From: Lysobacter sp. MMG2
Lineage (GTDB): Bacteria; Pseudomonadota; Gammaproteobacteria; Xanthomonadales; Xanthomonadaceae
Assembly: GCF_016735495.2 (NCBI RefSeq)
Contig: NZ_JAERQY020000005.1
Location: 62,001-126,000, forward strand
Length of the DNA stretch: 64,000 nt
Direction of reading: 5' to 3'
The notes beneath the pieces were generated by a model. It was given only the letters and a program-made list of their open reading frames with translations. It was not told the origin of the DNA and did no database searches. The position numbers and the translations under genes were made by a program. Position 1 is the stretch's first letter. Each line of letters starts with the position of its first letter. This document shows positions 7,313-16,246 of the stretch, piece by piece.

Positions 7313-9019
7313 ATGACTGGCGTCGGCCGGAGACCTTTCATCGCTGAAAGGCTCGCGCGCGCAGGAGGCATCGGTGTCCTCGCGCTCGCGCTGTTCTTCG
7401 AAAGCGCACACGGTGCGAAGGCCGGACCGGGCGGAGCATCCCCGGACACTGCGACGCCAACGCAGGCGCTCGACATGGCGAGCGACCATGCCCAGCGAGC
7501 GCCACGCGCCTCGACAAGGCAAGCGTCGATCCTGTGGCTGGAGTGTTCGCGTCTGGCCTATGCGGCGTTGCAGGCGGACAGCGATGTCGCGCGCTCCTTG
7601 ACGCTGGCCAACACCTGCACCGACGCGTGGCTGGTCGCCGCGTTGCAGGATCAGCGCGCTTGGCGAGCGGGCCGGGAACGGATTCACGGCCGAACGGTAC
7701 AGGTCGAGTTCCGGGGTCTATCGGCTTACCTGGACAAGTCCGTCCGCGTCGTCCGGGCTGCAGACGTGTCCATGCGCATCTACGGAGGCACGCGCTACAC
7801 GCGCGCGGGCCTGGGCATTCCCGTCGTGGTCGTGAGCCCGCGCTGCCGTGATCGCCCGATGTGCAAGCTGCTGCCGTTCTCGGGCGTATTCCGGCCGGCC
7901 ACCGCATGGATCGAACCGGATGCGCAGGCCGACGCGCGGCTCGTCATCGCCGATCCGTTGCACGCCACCACGGCCACGATCGGAAGCACGCAGGTGCCGC
8001 TAGCCGAAGACACATCGGCGGCGTACGCGCATGTCATGGGGTCCTCTCCGATCGGGCGCCTGGGACTGTTCGGCCTCATCGGTGGCGGCGAAGTCGCGCG
8101 CCGCGCCGGCGTGTACCTGATGGAAGACTACGACCCCGACAAGCGCCCGCTGATCATGGTGCACGGCCTGGGCAGCAGCCCCTTGTCCTGGAGCGGCATG
8201 GCCAACGCGATCTGGGGCGATGCGGAGCTACGTCGACACTTTCAGATCTGGTACCTGGTCTACTCGACGGACGAACCCTTGTTCGTCGCGCGCCGCCGCA
8301 TCTCCGGCTATCTCGACGCCGCATGGGCCATCGTCGACCCGGACGGGAACGATCCGGCACGACACGGCGCGGTCCTGATCGGACACAGCATGGGCGGCGT
8401 TCTATCGCGGCTGCTTTCGGTGGAAACCGGCGACACGCTCTGGTCGACGGCGTTCTCGGTGAGGCCAGAGGCCATGCCCGGCGACGCGGGCGATGTCGCC
8501 GCGGTCGCGAGCCTGCTCGTGTTCTCGCCCTATCCCGGTGTTTCCCGCGCGATCTTCCTGGCCGCGCCTCATCACGGCAGTCCATTGGCGGACCGGTGGT
8601 ACGCCCGGCTCGTCAAAGGCCTGGCGGGAGAGCCGCCGCCCGAGATCCAGGCAATCAGGCGCATCGCGCGCGAACATCCGGAGGTCGTCAGGATCGAACT
8701 GCGCTCCAGCTACCAGCAAGGCAGGATCACCAGCATCTCGACATTGCAGGCGGCGCAGCCAGTGCGGCGCGCCAGCGAGCGCCTGTTGCCGGTGGCCGGC
8801 ATTGCGTACCACACCATCGCCGGCCGCTTGCCGATGCGCATGCCGGAAGGCGACGGCGTGGTGCCACTGGCCAGCGCAATGCTTCCCGGCGCGTCATCCA
8901 CGCTGGTCGTGGAGTCCGGGCACGACATCTACGCCCATCCGGAGGCGATCGCGGAAGTCGTCCGCATCCTGCGCGAAGACCTCGCTGGAACAGCGAGCAC
9001 TTCGGCGCAGCTCCCCTGA
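7313..9019 (+). CDS. Lipase-like alpha/beta hydrolase, exported
   Basis: A 568-residue protein with an N-terminal hydrophobic signal (GGIGVLALALFFESAHG), a large N-terminal part without a recognised domain up to about residue 270, then a lipase-like alpha/beta hydrolase. In that domain IMVHGLGSSPLSW is the oxyanion loop and IGHSMGG (around residue 360) carries the nucleophilic Ser. GDGVVPLASAM and SGHDIYAHPEA supply the likely Asp and His. The pattern resembles triacylglycerol-lipase or PGAP1-like hydrolases. The start is an ATG just after the preceding hydrolase. The substrate is not known; it could be a membrane lipid or an exogenous ester. Confidence 0.85.
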   Translation: MTGVGRRPFIAERLARAGGIGVLALALFFESAHGAKAGPGGASPDTATPTQALDMASDHAQRAPRASTRQASILWLECSRLAYAALQADSDVARSLTLANTCTDAWLVAALQDQRAWRAGRERIHGRTVQVEFRGLSAYLDKSVRVVRAADVSMRIYGGTRYTRAGLGIPVVVVSPRCRDRPMCKLLPFSGVFRPATAWIEPDAQADARLVIADPLHATTATIGSTQVPLAEDTSAAYAHVMGSSPIGRLGLFGLIGGGEVARRAGVYLMEDYDPDKRPLIMVHGLGSSPLSWSGMANAIWGDAELRRHFQIWYLVYSTDEPLFVARRRISGYLDAAWAIVDPDGNDPARHGAVLIGHSMGGVLSRLLSVETGDTLWSTAFSVRPEAMPGDAGDVAAVASLLVFSPYPGVSRAIFLAAPHHGSPLADRWYARLVKGLAGEPPPEIQAIRRIAREHPEVVRIELRSSYQQGRITSISTLQAAQPVRRASERLLPVAGIAYHTIAGRLPMRMPEGDGVVPLASAMLPGASSTLVVESGHDIYAHPEAIAEVVRILREDLAGTASTSAQLP

Positions 9020-9408
9020 GCACGCGGCCAGGGCCACTGTCTGCCTTCGCCGCATCCGACGGGGCGGTCCCGCGGTGTGCGGATGGTCCGATCGCCGATG
9101 GCAGGCGATATCGACGTAGCCGGCAACCCACCACACCAGGTAGAGCGCATAGACAACCTGCAACTGCCACGATGGGAGCGCCATCACGGTGCCCTGTTCA
9201 CGAGCGGCGACGCAAGCAGAACGCGGCGGCGATCAACGCAGCGCCTTCGCGTTGCGCGCGCGGCGTGACGCCGTCTTCGCCTACATGAACGACGCGTCCC
9301 ATGAAACGACATCACGTGCACTAGCCGCACCTCAGGCTGGGAAATAGCCAGCGATCCGCTTTGTGCACTCCCTGGCCCGTGCCCGCCCCACACGCCACGA
9401 GGACCGCC
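9020..9408. other. Intergenic region before katE, 389 bases
   Basis: Apart from a possible gene remnant on the minus strand at 9068-9187 I see no gene here. The catalase start at 9409 follows CGAGGACCGCC, which gives a reasonable ribosome site. No clear promoter boxes were found. Confidence 0.5.
9068..9187 (-). pseudogene. Possible 5' remnant of a small membrane-protein gene
   Basis: From the ATG at 9187 (or 9184) the minus strand reads about 40 residues that look like a real protein start: a hydrophobic segment LQVVYALYLVWWVAGYVDI followed by ACHRRSDHPHTAG. This resembles, from memory, the beginning of an uncharacterised inner-membrane family with an HRR...HTSG motif. After that the frame turns into low-quality sequence that runs antisense into the lipase gene. 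I read it as a 3'-truncated gene, but the match is from memory only. Confidence 0.3.
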
Positions 9409-11808
9409 ATGGCCAGCCGAAAGAAGCCCGCCGCCAGCAAGACCACCGGACGCAAGACCGGCGCGAAGAAGACCGGCAGTCGTTCCGTGCGGCGTAACGC
9501 CGACCGCCATGCCGACGGCGCCATGGCGCGACAGGAGCAGGAGGCGCAAGCCACGGCTTCGGCGTTCCCGCACAACGCCACCAAGCCCGCCGAGTATGGC
9601 CGCGACAACGCGCTCGACCCGCCCGAAGGCGAGCACGTCGCGACGTCGCCACTCGTAGGCGCCAGCACGCTGAGCGAGTCGCAGCCTTCGGCGAAAGCCG
9701 GTCACCCGCCTACCGCCGGAGCCAGTCCCACGACCGGCCCACTCGAACGCGTCCGCGTCGACGGCGGTGGACAGCGACTGACCACCAACCAGGGCGTGCC
9801 CATTGCGCAGAACCAGGACTCGCTGAAGGCCGGACTCCGCGGTCCTGCGCTGCTCAAGGATTTCATCCTGCGCGAGAAGATCACGCACTTCGATCACGAG
9901 CGCATCCCGGAACGCATCGTCCACGCACGCGGTTCCGGTGCGCATGGCTACTTCGAGTGCTACCGATCCTTGCGCAGGCTCACCCGCGCCGCGCCCTTCC
10001 AGGACGATGGCAAGGTCACGCCGGTGTTCGTGCGTTTCTCCACCGTGCAGGGGGCACGCGGATCGAAGGACACCGCGCGTGACGTGCGCGGCTTCGCGGT
10101 GAAGTTCTACACCGACGAAGGCAACTGGGACCTGGTGGGCAACAACATCCCGATCTTCTTCATACAGGACGCGATGAAGTTCCCGGACCTGGTGCACGCC
10201 GTCAAACCCGAGCCGCACCACGGCATGCCGCAGGCAGCCTCGGCGCACGACACCTTCTGGGATTTCGTGTCGCTGATGCCCGAATCGACCCACATGCTGA
10301 TGTGGGTGATGTCCGACCGCGGCATCCCTCGCAGCTTCCGCATGATGCAGGGTTTCGGCGTGCATACCTTCCGCTTCGTCAACGAGGCGGGCGAATCACG
10401 GCTGGTGAAGTTCCACTGGACGCCGCGCCTGGGCACGCATTCGCTGGCGTGGGACGAAGCGGTCAAGATTTCCGGCGCGGATCCCGACTACCACCGGCGC
10501 GACCTGTGGGAAGCGATCGAGGCCGGCGAGTTTCCCGAATGGGAACTCGGTGTCCAGGTGTTCACCGAAGAGCAGGCCAACAAGTTCAGTTTCGACGTGC
10601 TCGACGCGACCAAGATCGTGCCGGAGGAACTGGTGCCGGTGGAGCCGATCGGTCGCCTGGTGCTGAACCGCAATCCGGACAACTTCTTTGCGGAGACCGA
10701 ACAGGTGGCGTTTTGCACCGCGCATGTGGTGCCGGGCATCGATTTCACCAACGATCCGTTGCTCGCCGGGCGCATCCATTCTTACGTCGATACGCAGCTG
10801 TCGCGTCTGGGCGGCCCGAACTTCCACGAGATTCCGATCAACGCGCCCATCGCGCCGGTGCACAACAACCAGCGCGACGGCTTGCATCGTCAGGCCATCC
10901 ATCGCGGACGCGTGGCCTACGAGCCCAACAGCCTGGGCGGCGGTTGCCCGTTCCAGGCCGGTGCGGCGGGATTCGTCGCGTTTCCCGAGCCGATACGTGC
11001 CGAGGAACTGCGCGGCCGCCCGGAAAAGTTCGCCGAGCATTTCAACCAGGCCACGCTGTTCTACGAAAGCCAGAGCGACACAGAGAAGGCACACATCGCC
11101 GCGGCCTTCCGGTTCGAGCTCAGCAAGGTCACGGTGCCCGCCATCCGCGAGCGCATGCTGTCGCAGCTCATGAACGTGTCGGTCGAATTGGCGAGCGAGG
11201 TGGCCGACGGTCTCGGCATCGGCGACGTGGAAGCCGCACCCCGCGCCATCGGACGGGTGCCTCGTCCTGAAGTGCGCCAGTCGTCCGCGCTGTCGCTGCT
11301 GTCGCACCCGGGCGATGGAAGCATCCGCACACGCAAGGTCGCGCTGATGGTTCGCGATGGTGTGGACGGCGCCGCGCTGTCCGCAGTGCGCGATGCGTTG
11401 ATGGAAGCGGGCGCGGTGCCGCGCCTGGTCGGTCAGCGCGTCGGTCCGTTCACCACGCGCGAAGGCAAGCAGTTGCAAGCGCACGCATCGCTGGAGAATG
11501 AGCCCGGGCCGCTGTTCGACGCACTCGTCCTTCCCGACGGTGCCGAGGCCGTGAAGGCGCTGGCGCTGGATGGACGCGCGGCGGAGTTCATCAAGGAGCA
11601 GTACCGCCATTGCAAGCCGATCCTGGCACTGGGCGCTTCCAGCGCGCTGCTGGAAGGCGCCGGCGCCTCGGCCGTACTGCCCGACGGCAGCGACGACCCG
11701 GGCATCGTGCAGGCCGATGACGCCGACGACGAAAGCATCGCCGCCTTCATCGACGCGCTGTCGCAGCATCGGCTTTGGGTACGCGAGTCCGACCCGCCCA
11801 TGGTGTGA
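9409..11808 (+). CDS. katE: Large-subunit catalase HPII with C-terminal DJ-1/PfpI-like domain
   Basis: A 799-residue clade-2 catalase that splits hydrogen peroxide into water and oxygen. The distal heme histidine lies in [14 protein letters not shown] (about residue 172), the heme-pocket Asn in [11 protein letters not shown], and the proximal heme tyrosine in RIHSYVDTQ (about residue 457). The last 190 residues form the flavodoxin-like DJ-1/PfpI-related domain found in large catalases. The ATG at 9409 was chosen because it has a ribosome site and starts the lysine-rich extension. The first 40 residues are unusually basic and rich in Lys, Ala, Thr and Gly, like a histone-H1 tail. It is convergent with benE only 12 bases downstream. 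Confidence 0.96.
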   Translation: MASRKKPAASKTTGRKTGAKKTGSRSVRRNADRHADGAMARQEQEAQATASAFPHNATKPAEYGRDNALDPPEGEHVATSPLVGASTLSESQPSAKAGHPPTAGASPTTGPLERVRVDGGGQRLTTNQGVPIAQNQDSLKAGLRGPALLKDFILREKITHFDHERIPERIVHARGSGAHGYFECYRSLRRLTRAAPFQDDGKVTPVFVRFSTVQGARGSKDTARDVRGFAVKFYTDEGNWDLVGNNIPIFFIQDAMKFPDLVHAVKPEPHHGMPQAASAHDTFWDFVSLMPESTHMLMWVMSDRGIPRSFRMMQGFGVHTFRFVNEAGESRLVKFHWTPRLGTHSLAWDEAVKISGADPDYHRRDLWEAIEAGEFPEWELGVQVFTEEQANKFSFDVLDATKIVPEELVPVEPIGRLVLNRNPDNFFAETEQVAFCTAHVVPGIDFTNDPLLAGRIHSYVDTQLSRLGGPNFHEIPINAPIAPVHNNQRDGLHRQAIHRGRVAYEPNSLGGGCPFQAGAAGFVAFPEPIRAEELRGRPEKFAEHFNQATLFYESQSDTEKAHIAAAFRFELSKVTVPAIRERMLSQLMNVSVELASEVADGLGIGDVEAAPRAIGRVPRPEVRQSSALSLLSHPGDGSIRTRKVALMVRDGVDGAALSAVRDALMEAGAVPRLVGQRVGPFTTREGKQLQAHASLENEPGPLFDALVLPDGAEAVKALALDGRAAEFIKEQYRHCKPILALGASSALLEGAGASAVLPDGSDDPGIVQADDADDESIAAFIDALSQHRLWVRESDPPMV

Positions 11809-11820
11809 GGCGTCGCAGCG

Positions 11821-13038
11821 CTACTTCTTGCCTGCGTTGTTGGCAGCATTGCGCCTGGTCAAAGCAAACAACGTAACGACGCCCGCCACGACGCCCCAGA
11901 AGGCCGAGCCGACGCCCCATAGCGACAGGCCCGATGCCGTGACCAGGAACGTCACCAGCGCAGCCTCGCGTTCGGATTCCTCGCGCAGTGCCGCGGCCAG
12001 GCTGCTGCCGAGCGTGCCCAGCAACGCAATGCCGGCGATGGCCACGATCAGTTCCTTGGGAAACGCCGCGAACAACGCCACCACCGTGGCACCGAACAGG
12101 CCGACCACGATGTAGAACGCCCCCGCGGCCACGGCCGCCGTGTAGCGACGTGCGGGATCTTCATGCGCCTCTTCGCCCATGCAGATGGCGGCGGTGATCG
12201 CCGCCAGGTTGAGCGCAAACCCGCCAAACGGCGCCAGCAACAGGTTCGCCACGCCCGTCCAGCCGATGACGGGCGAGATCGGAATCGGGTATCCCGCCGC
12301 ACGGATCACCGCGACACCGGGCACATTCTGCGAGGCCATCGTCACGATGAAGAGCGGGAGCGCAATGCCTGCGATCGCCGCGATCGACAGCGTCGGCACG
12401 ACGAACACAGGTCGCGCGACTTCCAGCGAAAGTCCCTGCACGTTCAACAGGCCCGCCGCACCCGCCACGCCTATGCCGACCAGCAGCGTCGCGATCACGG
12501 CATAGCGTGGCGCGTACCTGCGCATCAGCAGGTAGGTCACCAGCATCGCCAGCACCATGCCCGCCTGCGAGCGCAGGGCGGCGAACGTGTCCAGCCCGAA
12601 CCGAAGCAGGACGCCGGCGAGCATGCCGGACGCCAGCGACACCGGGATCCTGCTGATCATGCGTTCGAAGAAGCCGGAAAAGCCGGCCGCCATGATCATC
12701 AAGGCAGACAGGACGAACGCACCGACCGCGTCGGACAACGGCAGCCCCGCGGCGCTGCCGATCAGCATCGCGGCACCGGGCGTGGACCAGGCGGTCACCA
12801 CCGGCATCCGATAGCGAAGCGACAAGCCGATGCACGTCAGCCCCATTCCCAGGCCCAGCGCCCAGATCCACGAACTGATCTGGGCCGGCGTCGCGCCCAA
12901 CGACTGCGCCGCCTGGAACACGATCACCGCGGAACTCGCGAACCCCACCAGCACCGTGACGAAGCCGGCCGCGATCGCCGACAGCGAAAGATCGCGCAGC
13001 AGGTGTCGCGAGGTGGACCCGGTGGTGGTGGTGTTCAT
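11821..13038 (-). CDS. benE: BenE-family benzoate/H+ symporter-like permease
   Basis: A 405-residue inner-membrane transporter with about twelve hydrophobic segments. It resembles the BenE family of benzoate:proton symporters: the opening LSLSAIAAGFVTVLVGFASS, the segment TAWSTPGAAML and the repeated proline- and glycine-rich helices are family traits. The ATG at 13038 follows the normal length and starts a short polar N-terminus. No benzoate catabolic genes lie nearby, so the true substrate may differ. It is downstream of, and in the same direction as, a winged-helix/ATPase regulator, which could control it. Confidence 0.88.
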   Translation of the reverse strand: MNTTTTGSTSRHLLRDLSLSAIAAGFVTVLVGFASSAVIVFQAAQSLGATPAQISSWIWALGLGMGLTCIGLSLRYRMPVVTAWSTPGAAMLIGSAAGLPLSDAVGAFVLSALMIMAAGFSGFFERMISRIPVSLASGMLAGVLLRFGLDTFAALRSQAGMVLAMLVTYLLMRRYAPRYAVIATLLVGIGVAGAAGLLNVQGLSLEVARPVFVVPTLSIAAIAGIALPLFIVTMASQNVPGVAVIRAAGYPIPISPVIGWTGVANLLLAPFGGFALNLAAITAAICMGEEAHEDPARRYTAAVAAGAFYIVVGLFGATVVALFAAFPKELIVAIAGIALLGTLGSSLAAALREESEREAALVTFLVTASGLSLWGVGSAFWGVVAGVVTLFALTRRNAANNAGKK

Positions 13039-13223
13039 CGTCGCCCTTCGCGTTCGTTGTGATCCGATGTCGGGCACGGCAACTGTCCTTCGTGGCGGCT
13101 GCCTGCCGGTCGAAGTCTCGAACGTTACAGGGCGTCCCGCGCACGTTCCAGAGCGCTCACAGGTGCGCCCGGCGAATCCAGCGGTCGCCGCCAAGACGTG
13201 CGACGCCACGGTACGCAAGGCCG

Positions 13224-15923
13224 TTATGACCTTTCGTACGCCCCACCGCCCAGCGCGCCCTGCTCGCGTGCGCAATCCTTCGCCCGGGCCAGCAGCATCG
13301 CCACGCGCGAGGGCTTCGTGCCCGGCAGGATCTGCAGCACTTCCGCCTTCGTCCTGAGCAACTCGGCGATGCTGAAACGCCCGCCCGTGGTTTCCGCCAG
13401 TGCGATCGCTTCGTCTATCGCCGCCAGCGCCCCTGCCCCGTCCTCCTGCTGCCGCAACGCTTCGGCCATCGCCTGGAGTGCCTCGGTCCTGATGACGGTC
13501 AGCTTCGGCGGCGGCAGCATGTCCAGGCATTGCCCCAGGTGCCAGGCCGCTTCTTCGGCGTGGCCTCGGTGAAGCATGACGCGCCCGGTGAGGAAGTGCG
13601 CCATCTGCACGCGCGTTCCCATCTTGTACTCGTTGGCGACGTCCGCCAGATCCTGGATCAGGCGCTCGGCCTCATCGTCCAGCTTGTTCTGCAACAGGAT
13701 CGAGAAGCACAGGACGACGCTGATGTAGAGCGAGTCCGGATGGCGCCGCGAATCTTCGATCACGCGCCGTGCCACATCCAGGGCCTGCAACGGGAATCCG
13801 CGCAGCCATTTGACGCGTGCCGTGCTGGCGACGGCGATGACCTGCTCCTTCATCTCGAAGTACCGCAGCGGGCGCATCCCTTGCTGGACGAGCAGCTGCG
13901 CACTCGAGGCGAAGTTCGCATCGGCCGCGATCTGATCGCCGGAATAATGCCGGGACGAACCGGCCATCCAGCCGGCGATGATGGTTTCGCACGGGCCGCC
14001 GCGGGTGGCGGCCAGCGCCGCGTAACGCACGGCGACGTCGAGCGAATCGGGGAACCGGCCGTTCGCCATCATCGCCAGGTGCAGACCCGCCAGCAGATGG
14101 AACGTGGCCCCTGCGTCGTCCAGCGACGCGCTGACTGCCAGCCCGCGTTCGACGACCGACGTCATCTCGCCTTCGTAGTCGCCCATCGTGTAGCAGGCGA
14201 TGGCGAGGGACTCCAGCAGGGTCAGTTCGACGCGGCTCGATCGCAGCGGCTCCGGCAGCAGGGCCAGGGCGCGCGCGCAGCAACGCTTGCACTCGTCGAG
14301 CAGCGACTGTTCCAACAGCCAGGGCGTGGCGAGGCTGCTGATCTGCGCGCCCAAGGTCAGATCATGGTGCGCGGCGAAGCACCACTCCATCGCGAGGCGC
14401 ACGTTGCCCAGGTCCGACGCTTGCGGCGCTTCCGCCGCGTTTCCGGCCGCGCCGCGCTGCAGGCGCCCCGCGTAGTGAACCGCGTGCCGACGCGCCACCT
14501 CGTCCCTGACGCGGGTGTCGGCCAATCGCTCCGCGGCGTACGCGCGCGTCGTCTCCAACAGCCGGATCCATGTGCCGCCCTCGCCTGCGCTCACGCTGAC
14601 GAGCGATTTGTCGATCAGGTCGCCGATCGCCTCGCTCGCCTGGTGGGCGCGGATGACTTCGTCGGACACGACATCGATCGCCGCCTCCATCGAGAACGCC
14701 CCCGAGAACACCGACAAGCGATACAGCACCTGGCGGTCGCGTTCCGGGAGCAGGTCGTGCGACCAGTCGATCATGGCTTCCACTGTCTGATGCCGCGGGA
14801 CGGCGTTGCGACGGCCCTGCCAGTGCAAGGCCAACTGGTTGGCGAGCAGATCCGACACGCCGTGAATGCCGTACGTGCCAACGCGACTGGCGACCAGGCC
14901 GATCGCCAGCGGATTGCCGTCGAGGCGGCGGCAGATCGCGGCGACGGTCGCGGCATCGCGATTGTCGAGCGCATACGGTGCGCCGCCCTCGCGAGCACGG
15001 TCCATGAAGAGCCGGACCGCCGGCCACGCAAGCGCCTGCCCTGCCGTCAATCGTCCCGTGTGCGGAGGAAAGGCCAGCGGACGCAGCAAATACACATGCT
15101 CGCCATCGACCCGCAGGGCTTCCCGGCTGGTGTTGAGGAAGGACACCCGTTGCGATTGCGCGAGAACCTGCGTGACCAGCCGCGCCACGGCGTCGATCAG
15201 ATGCTCGCAGTTGTCCAGCACGATCAGCGTCGGGCGTGTGGAAAGCACCTCCACCAGTCCGGCGAGCAGGACGGGGCCGGTCGGGTGGTATCCGACGCAC
15301 GCCGCGACCGCTTCCAGGACCATGTCCTCGCGCATCACCGTGCTCAGGTCGACGAAGAACACCGCATCGTCGAACGCATCCACCGCGTGCGCGACCAGCA
15401 CCGCCAGGGTCGTCTTGCCCGCACCGCCGGCGCCGACCACCGTGACCAGGCGGTGATCGAGCACGCGCTGCGAGAGTTCGGCGACGCATTCATCGCGGCC
15501 CAGTGCGCGTTGCAGCGGCGCGGGGAGGTTCGGTCGCGCTCGGTCGGCATGGAACGAAGGCCAGGCGTCGTTCGCCGCATACGGGCCGGGCGACGACGTC
15601 CCAACGCCTGCCGCATGCGCCTGCGCCACGAAGCAGTAGCCGCGCCCGGCGACACTGCCGATGTAGCGCACGCCATCGCGCCCGCAGCCCAACGCCTTGC
15701 GCAGGTTGGCCACCTGCACGCGCACGTTCGAACTCTCCACGACCATCCCGGGCCAGGCGACCGCCATCAGTTCGCGATGGGTCAGTACCGTGCCGCGGGC
15801 CGCGACCAGCGCGACGAGGATGTCGAACGCGCGGCTCCCCAGCACGACGTCCGCGCCGTCGCGTTGCAGCACGCGATTGTCCGGGCACAGGCGGAACGGC
15901 CCGAAATCGGTTGTCTCGCTCAT
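13224..15923 (-). CDS. Winged-helix DNA-binding, NB-ARC-type ATPase regulator (paralogue)
   Basis: An 899-residue paralogue of the interrupted regulator at 3.1-6.0 kb, sharing the same three-part build. The winged helix is residues 1-100 (SRAFDILVALVAARGTVLTHREL), the ATPase has Walker A GAGGAGKTT and VLDNCEH, and the rest is TPR-like helices. The ATG at 15923 (MSETTDFGPF) fits the paralogue's start better than the longer frame. Its end differs: after AREQGALG it reads GGAYERS and stops, while the other copy continues for about 55 residues, so the C-terminus is probably shortened. The signal it senses is unknown; neighbours are a benzoate-type transporter and an iron-sulfur fusion gene. Confidence 0.9.
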   Translation of the reverse strand: MSETTDFGPFRLCPDNRVLQRDGADVVLGSRAFDILVALVAARGTVLTHRELMAVAWPGMVVESSNVRVQVANLRKALGCGRDGVRYIGSVAGRGYCFVAQAHAAGVGTSSPGPYAANDAWPSFHADRARPNLPAPLQRALGRDECVAELSQRVLDHRLVTVVGAGGAGKTTLAVLVAHAVDAFDDAVFFVDLSTVMREDMVLEAVAACVGYHPTGPVLLAGLVEVLSTRPTLIVLDNCEHLIDAVARLVTQVLAQSQRVSFLNTSREALRVDGEHVYLLRPLAFPPHTGRLTAGQALAWPAVRLFMDRAREGGAPYALDNRDAATVAAICRRLDGNPLAIGLVASRVGTYGIHGVSDLLANQLALHWQGRRNAVPRHQTVEAMIDWSHDLLPERDRQVLYRLSVFSGAFSMEAAIDVVSDEVIRAHQASEAIGDLIDKSLVSVSAGEGGTWIRLLETTRAYAAERLADTRVRDEVARRHAVHYAGRLQRGAAGNAAEAPQASDLGNVRLAMEWCFAAHHDLTLGAQISSLATPWLLEQSLLDECKRCCARALALLPEPLRSSRVELTLLESLAIACYTMGDYEGEMTSVVERGLAVSASLDDAGATFHLLAGLHLAMMANGRFPDSLDVAVRYAALAATRGGPCETIIAGWMAGSSRHYSGDQIAADANFASSAQLLVQQGMRPLRYFEMKEQVIAVASTARVKWLRGFPLQALDVARRVIEDSRRHPDSLYISVVLCFSILLQNKLDDEAERLIQDLADVANEYKMGTRVQMAHFLTGRVMLHRGHAEEAAWHLGQCLDMLPPPKLTVIRTEALQAMAEALRQQEDGAGALAAIDEAIALAETTGGRFSIAELLRTKAEVLQILPGTKPSRVAMLLARAKDCAREQGALGGGAYERS

Positions 15924-16246
15924 ACCGGACCTCCCGCAACGGCACACGGCAATCGAGGAGACGGGTGACGATCGCCGGCGGGGGGCGTTCCACTCGTCAG
16001 CGCGGATCACCGCAGTCTGCCACCGGCTCGTGGCACCAGGTAAAGAACCCGTGAAGGCATGGCGCACCGTCGATGCCGCAGCACGGCGGCGCGCGGCGAC
16101 ATCGCGCCTTCACGGGCTTTGACTGCATTTGATTCTTGCGGTGGCCGTCTTCCGGCCTAGACTTTCGAAGAATCGTTCCACGTGCTTGTAGCATCGTGCC
16201 CGATTGATCGCCCAGGCCGTCAGGCCGCGCAACGGAGGATGGGATC
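15924..16246. other. Divergent intergenic region, 323 bases
   Basis: It lies between the second winged-helix/ATPase regulator (leftward) and the ferritin-like/CDGSH gene (rightward). The last 110 bases are less GC-rich and hold a candidate promoter at 16136-16163. No small gene or RNA was recognised in the remaining part. Confidence 0.55.
16136..16163 (+). promoter_or_regulatory. Candidate sigma-70 promoter for the ferritin-like/CDGSH gene
   Basis: TTGCGG (16136-16141), a 16-base spacer and TAGACT (16158-16163) make a plausible -35/-10 pair 84 bases before the TTG start. The -10 form resembles the TAGAAT box upstream of yaeQ in this window. This is inference from sequence only. Confidence 0.4.

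Noticed and set aside
13530-15968. An 812-codon plus-strand frame
   Set aside because: Antisense shadow of the second regulator; no motif and typical shadow composition.
16239-16241. ATG as start of the ferritin/CDGSH gene
   Set aside because: It is out of frame with the gene. The TTG at 16247 is in frame and has GGAGG at the right distance.
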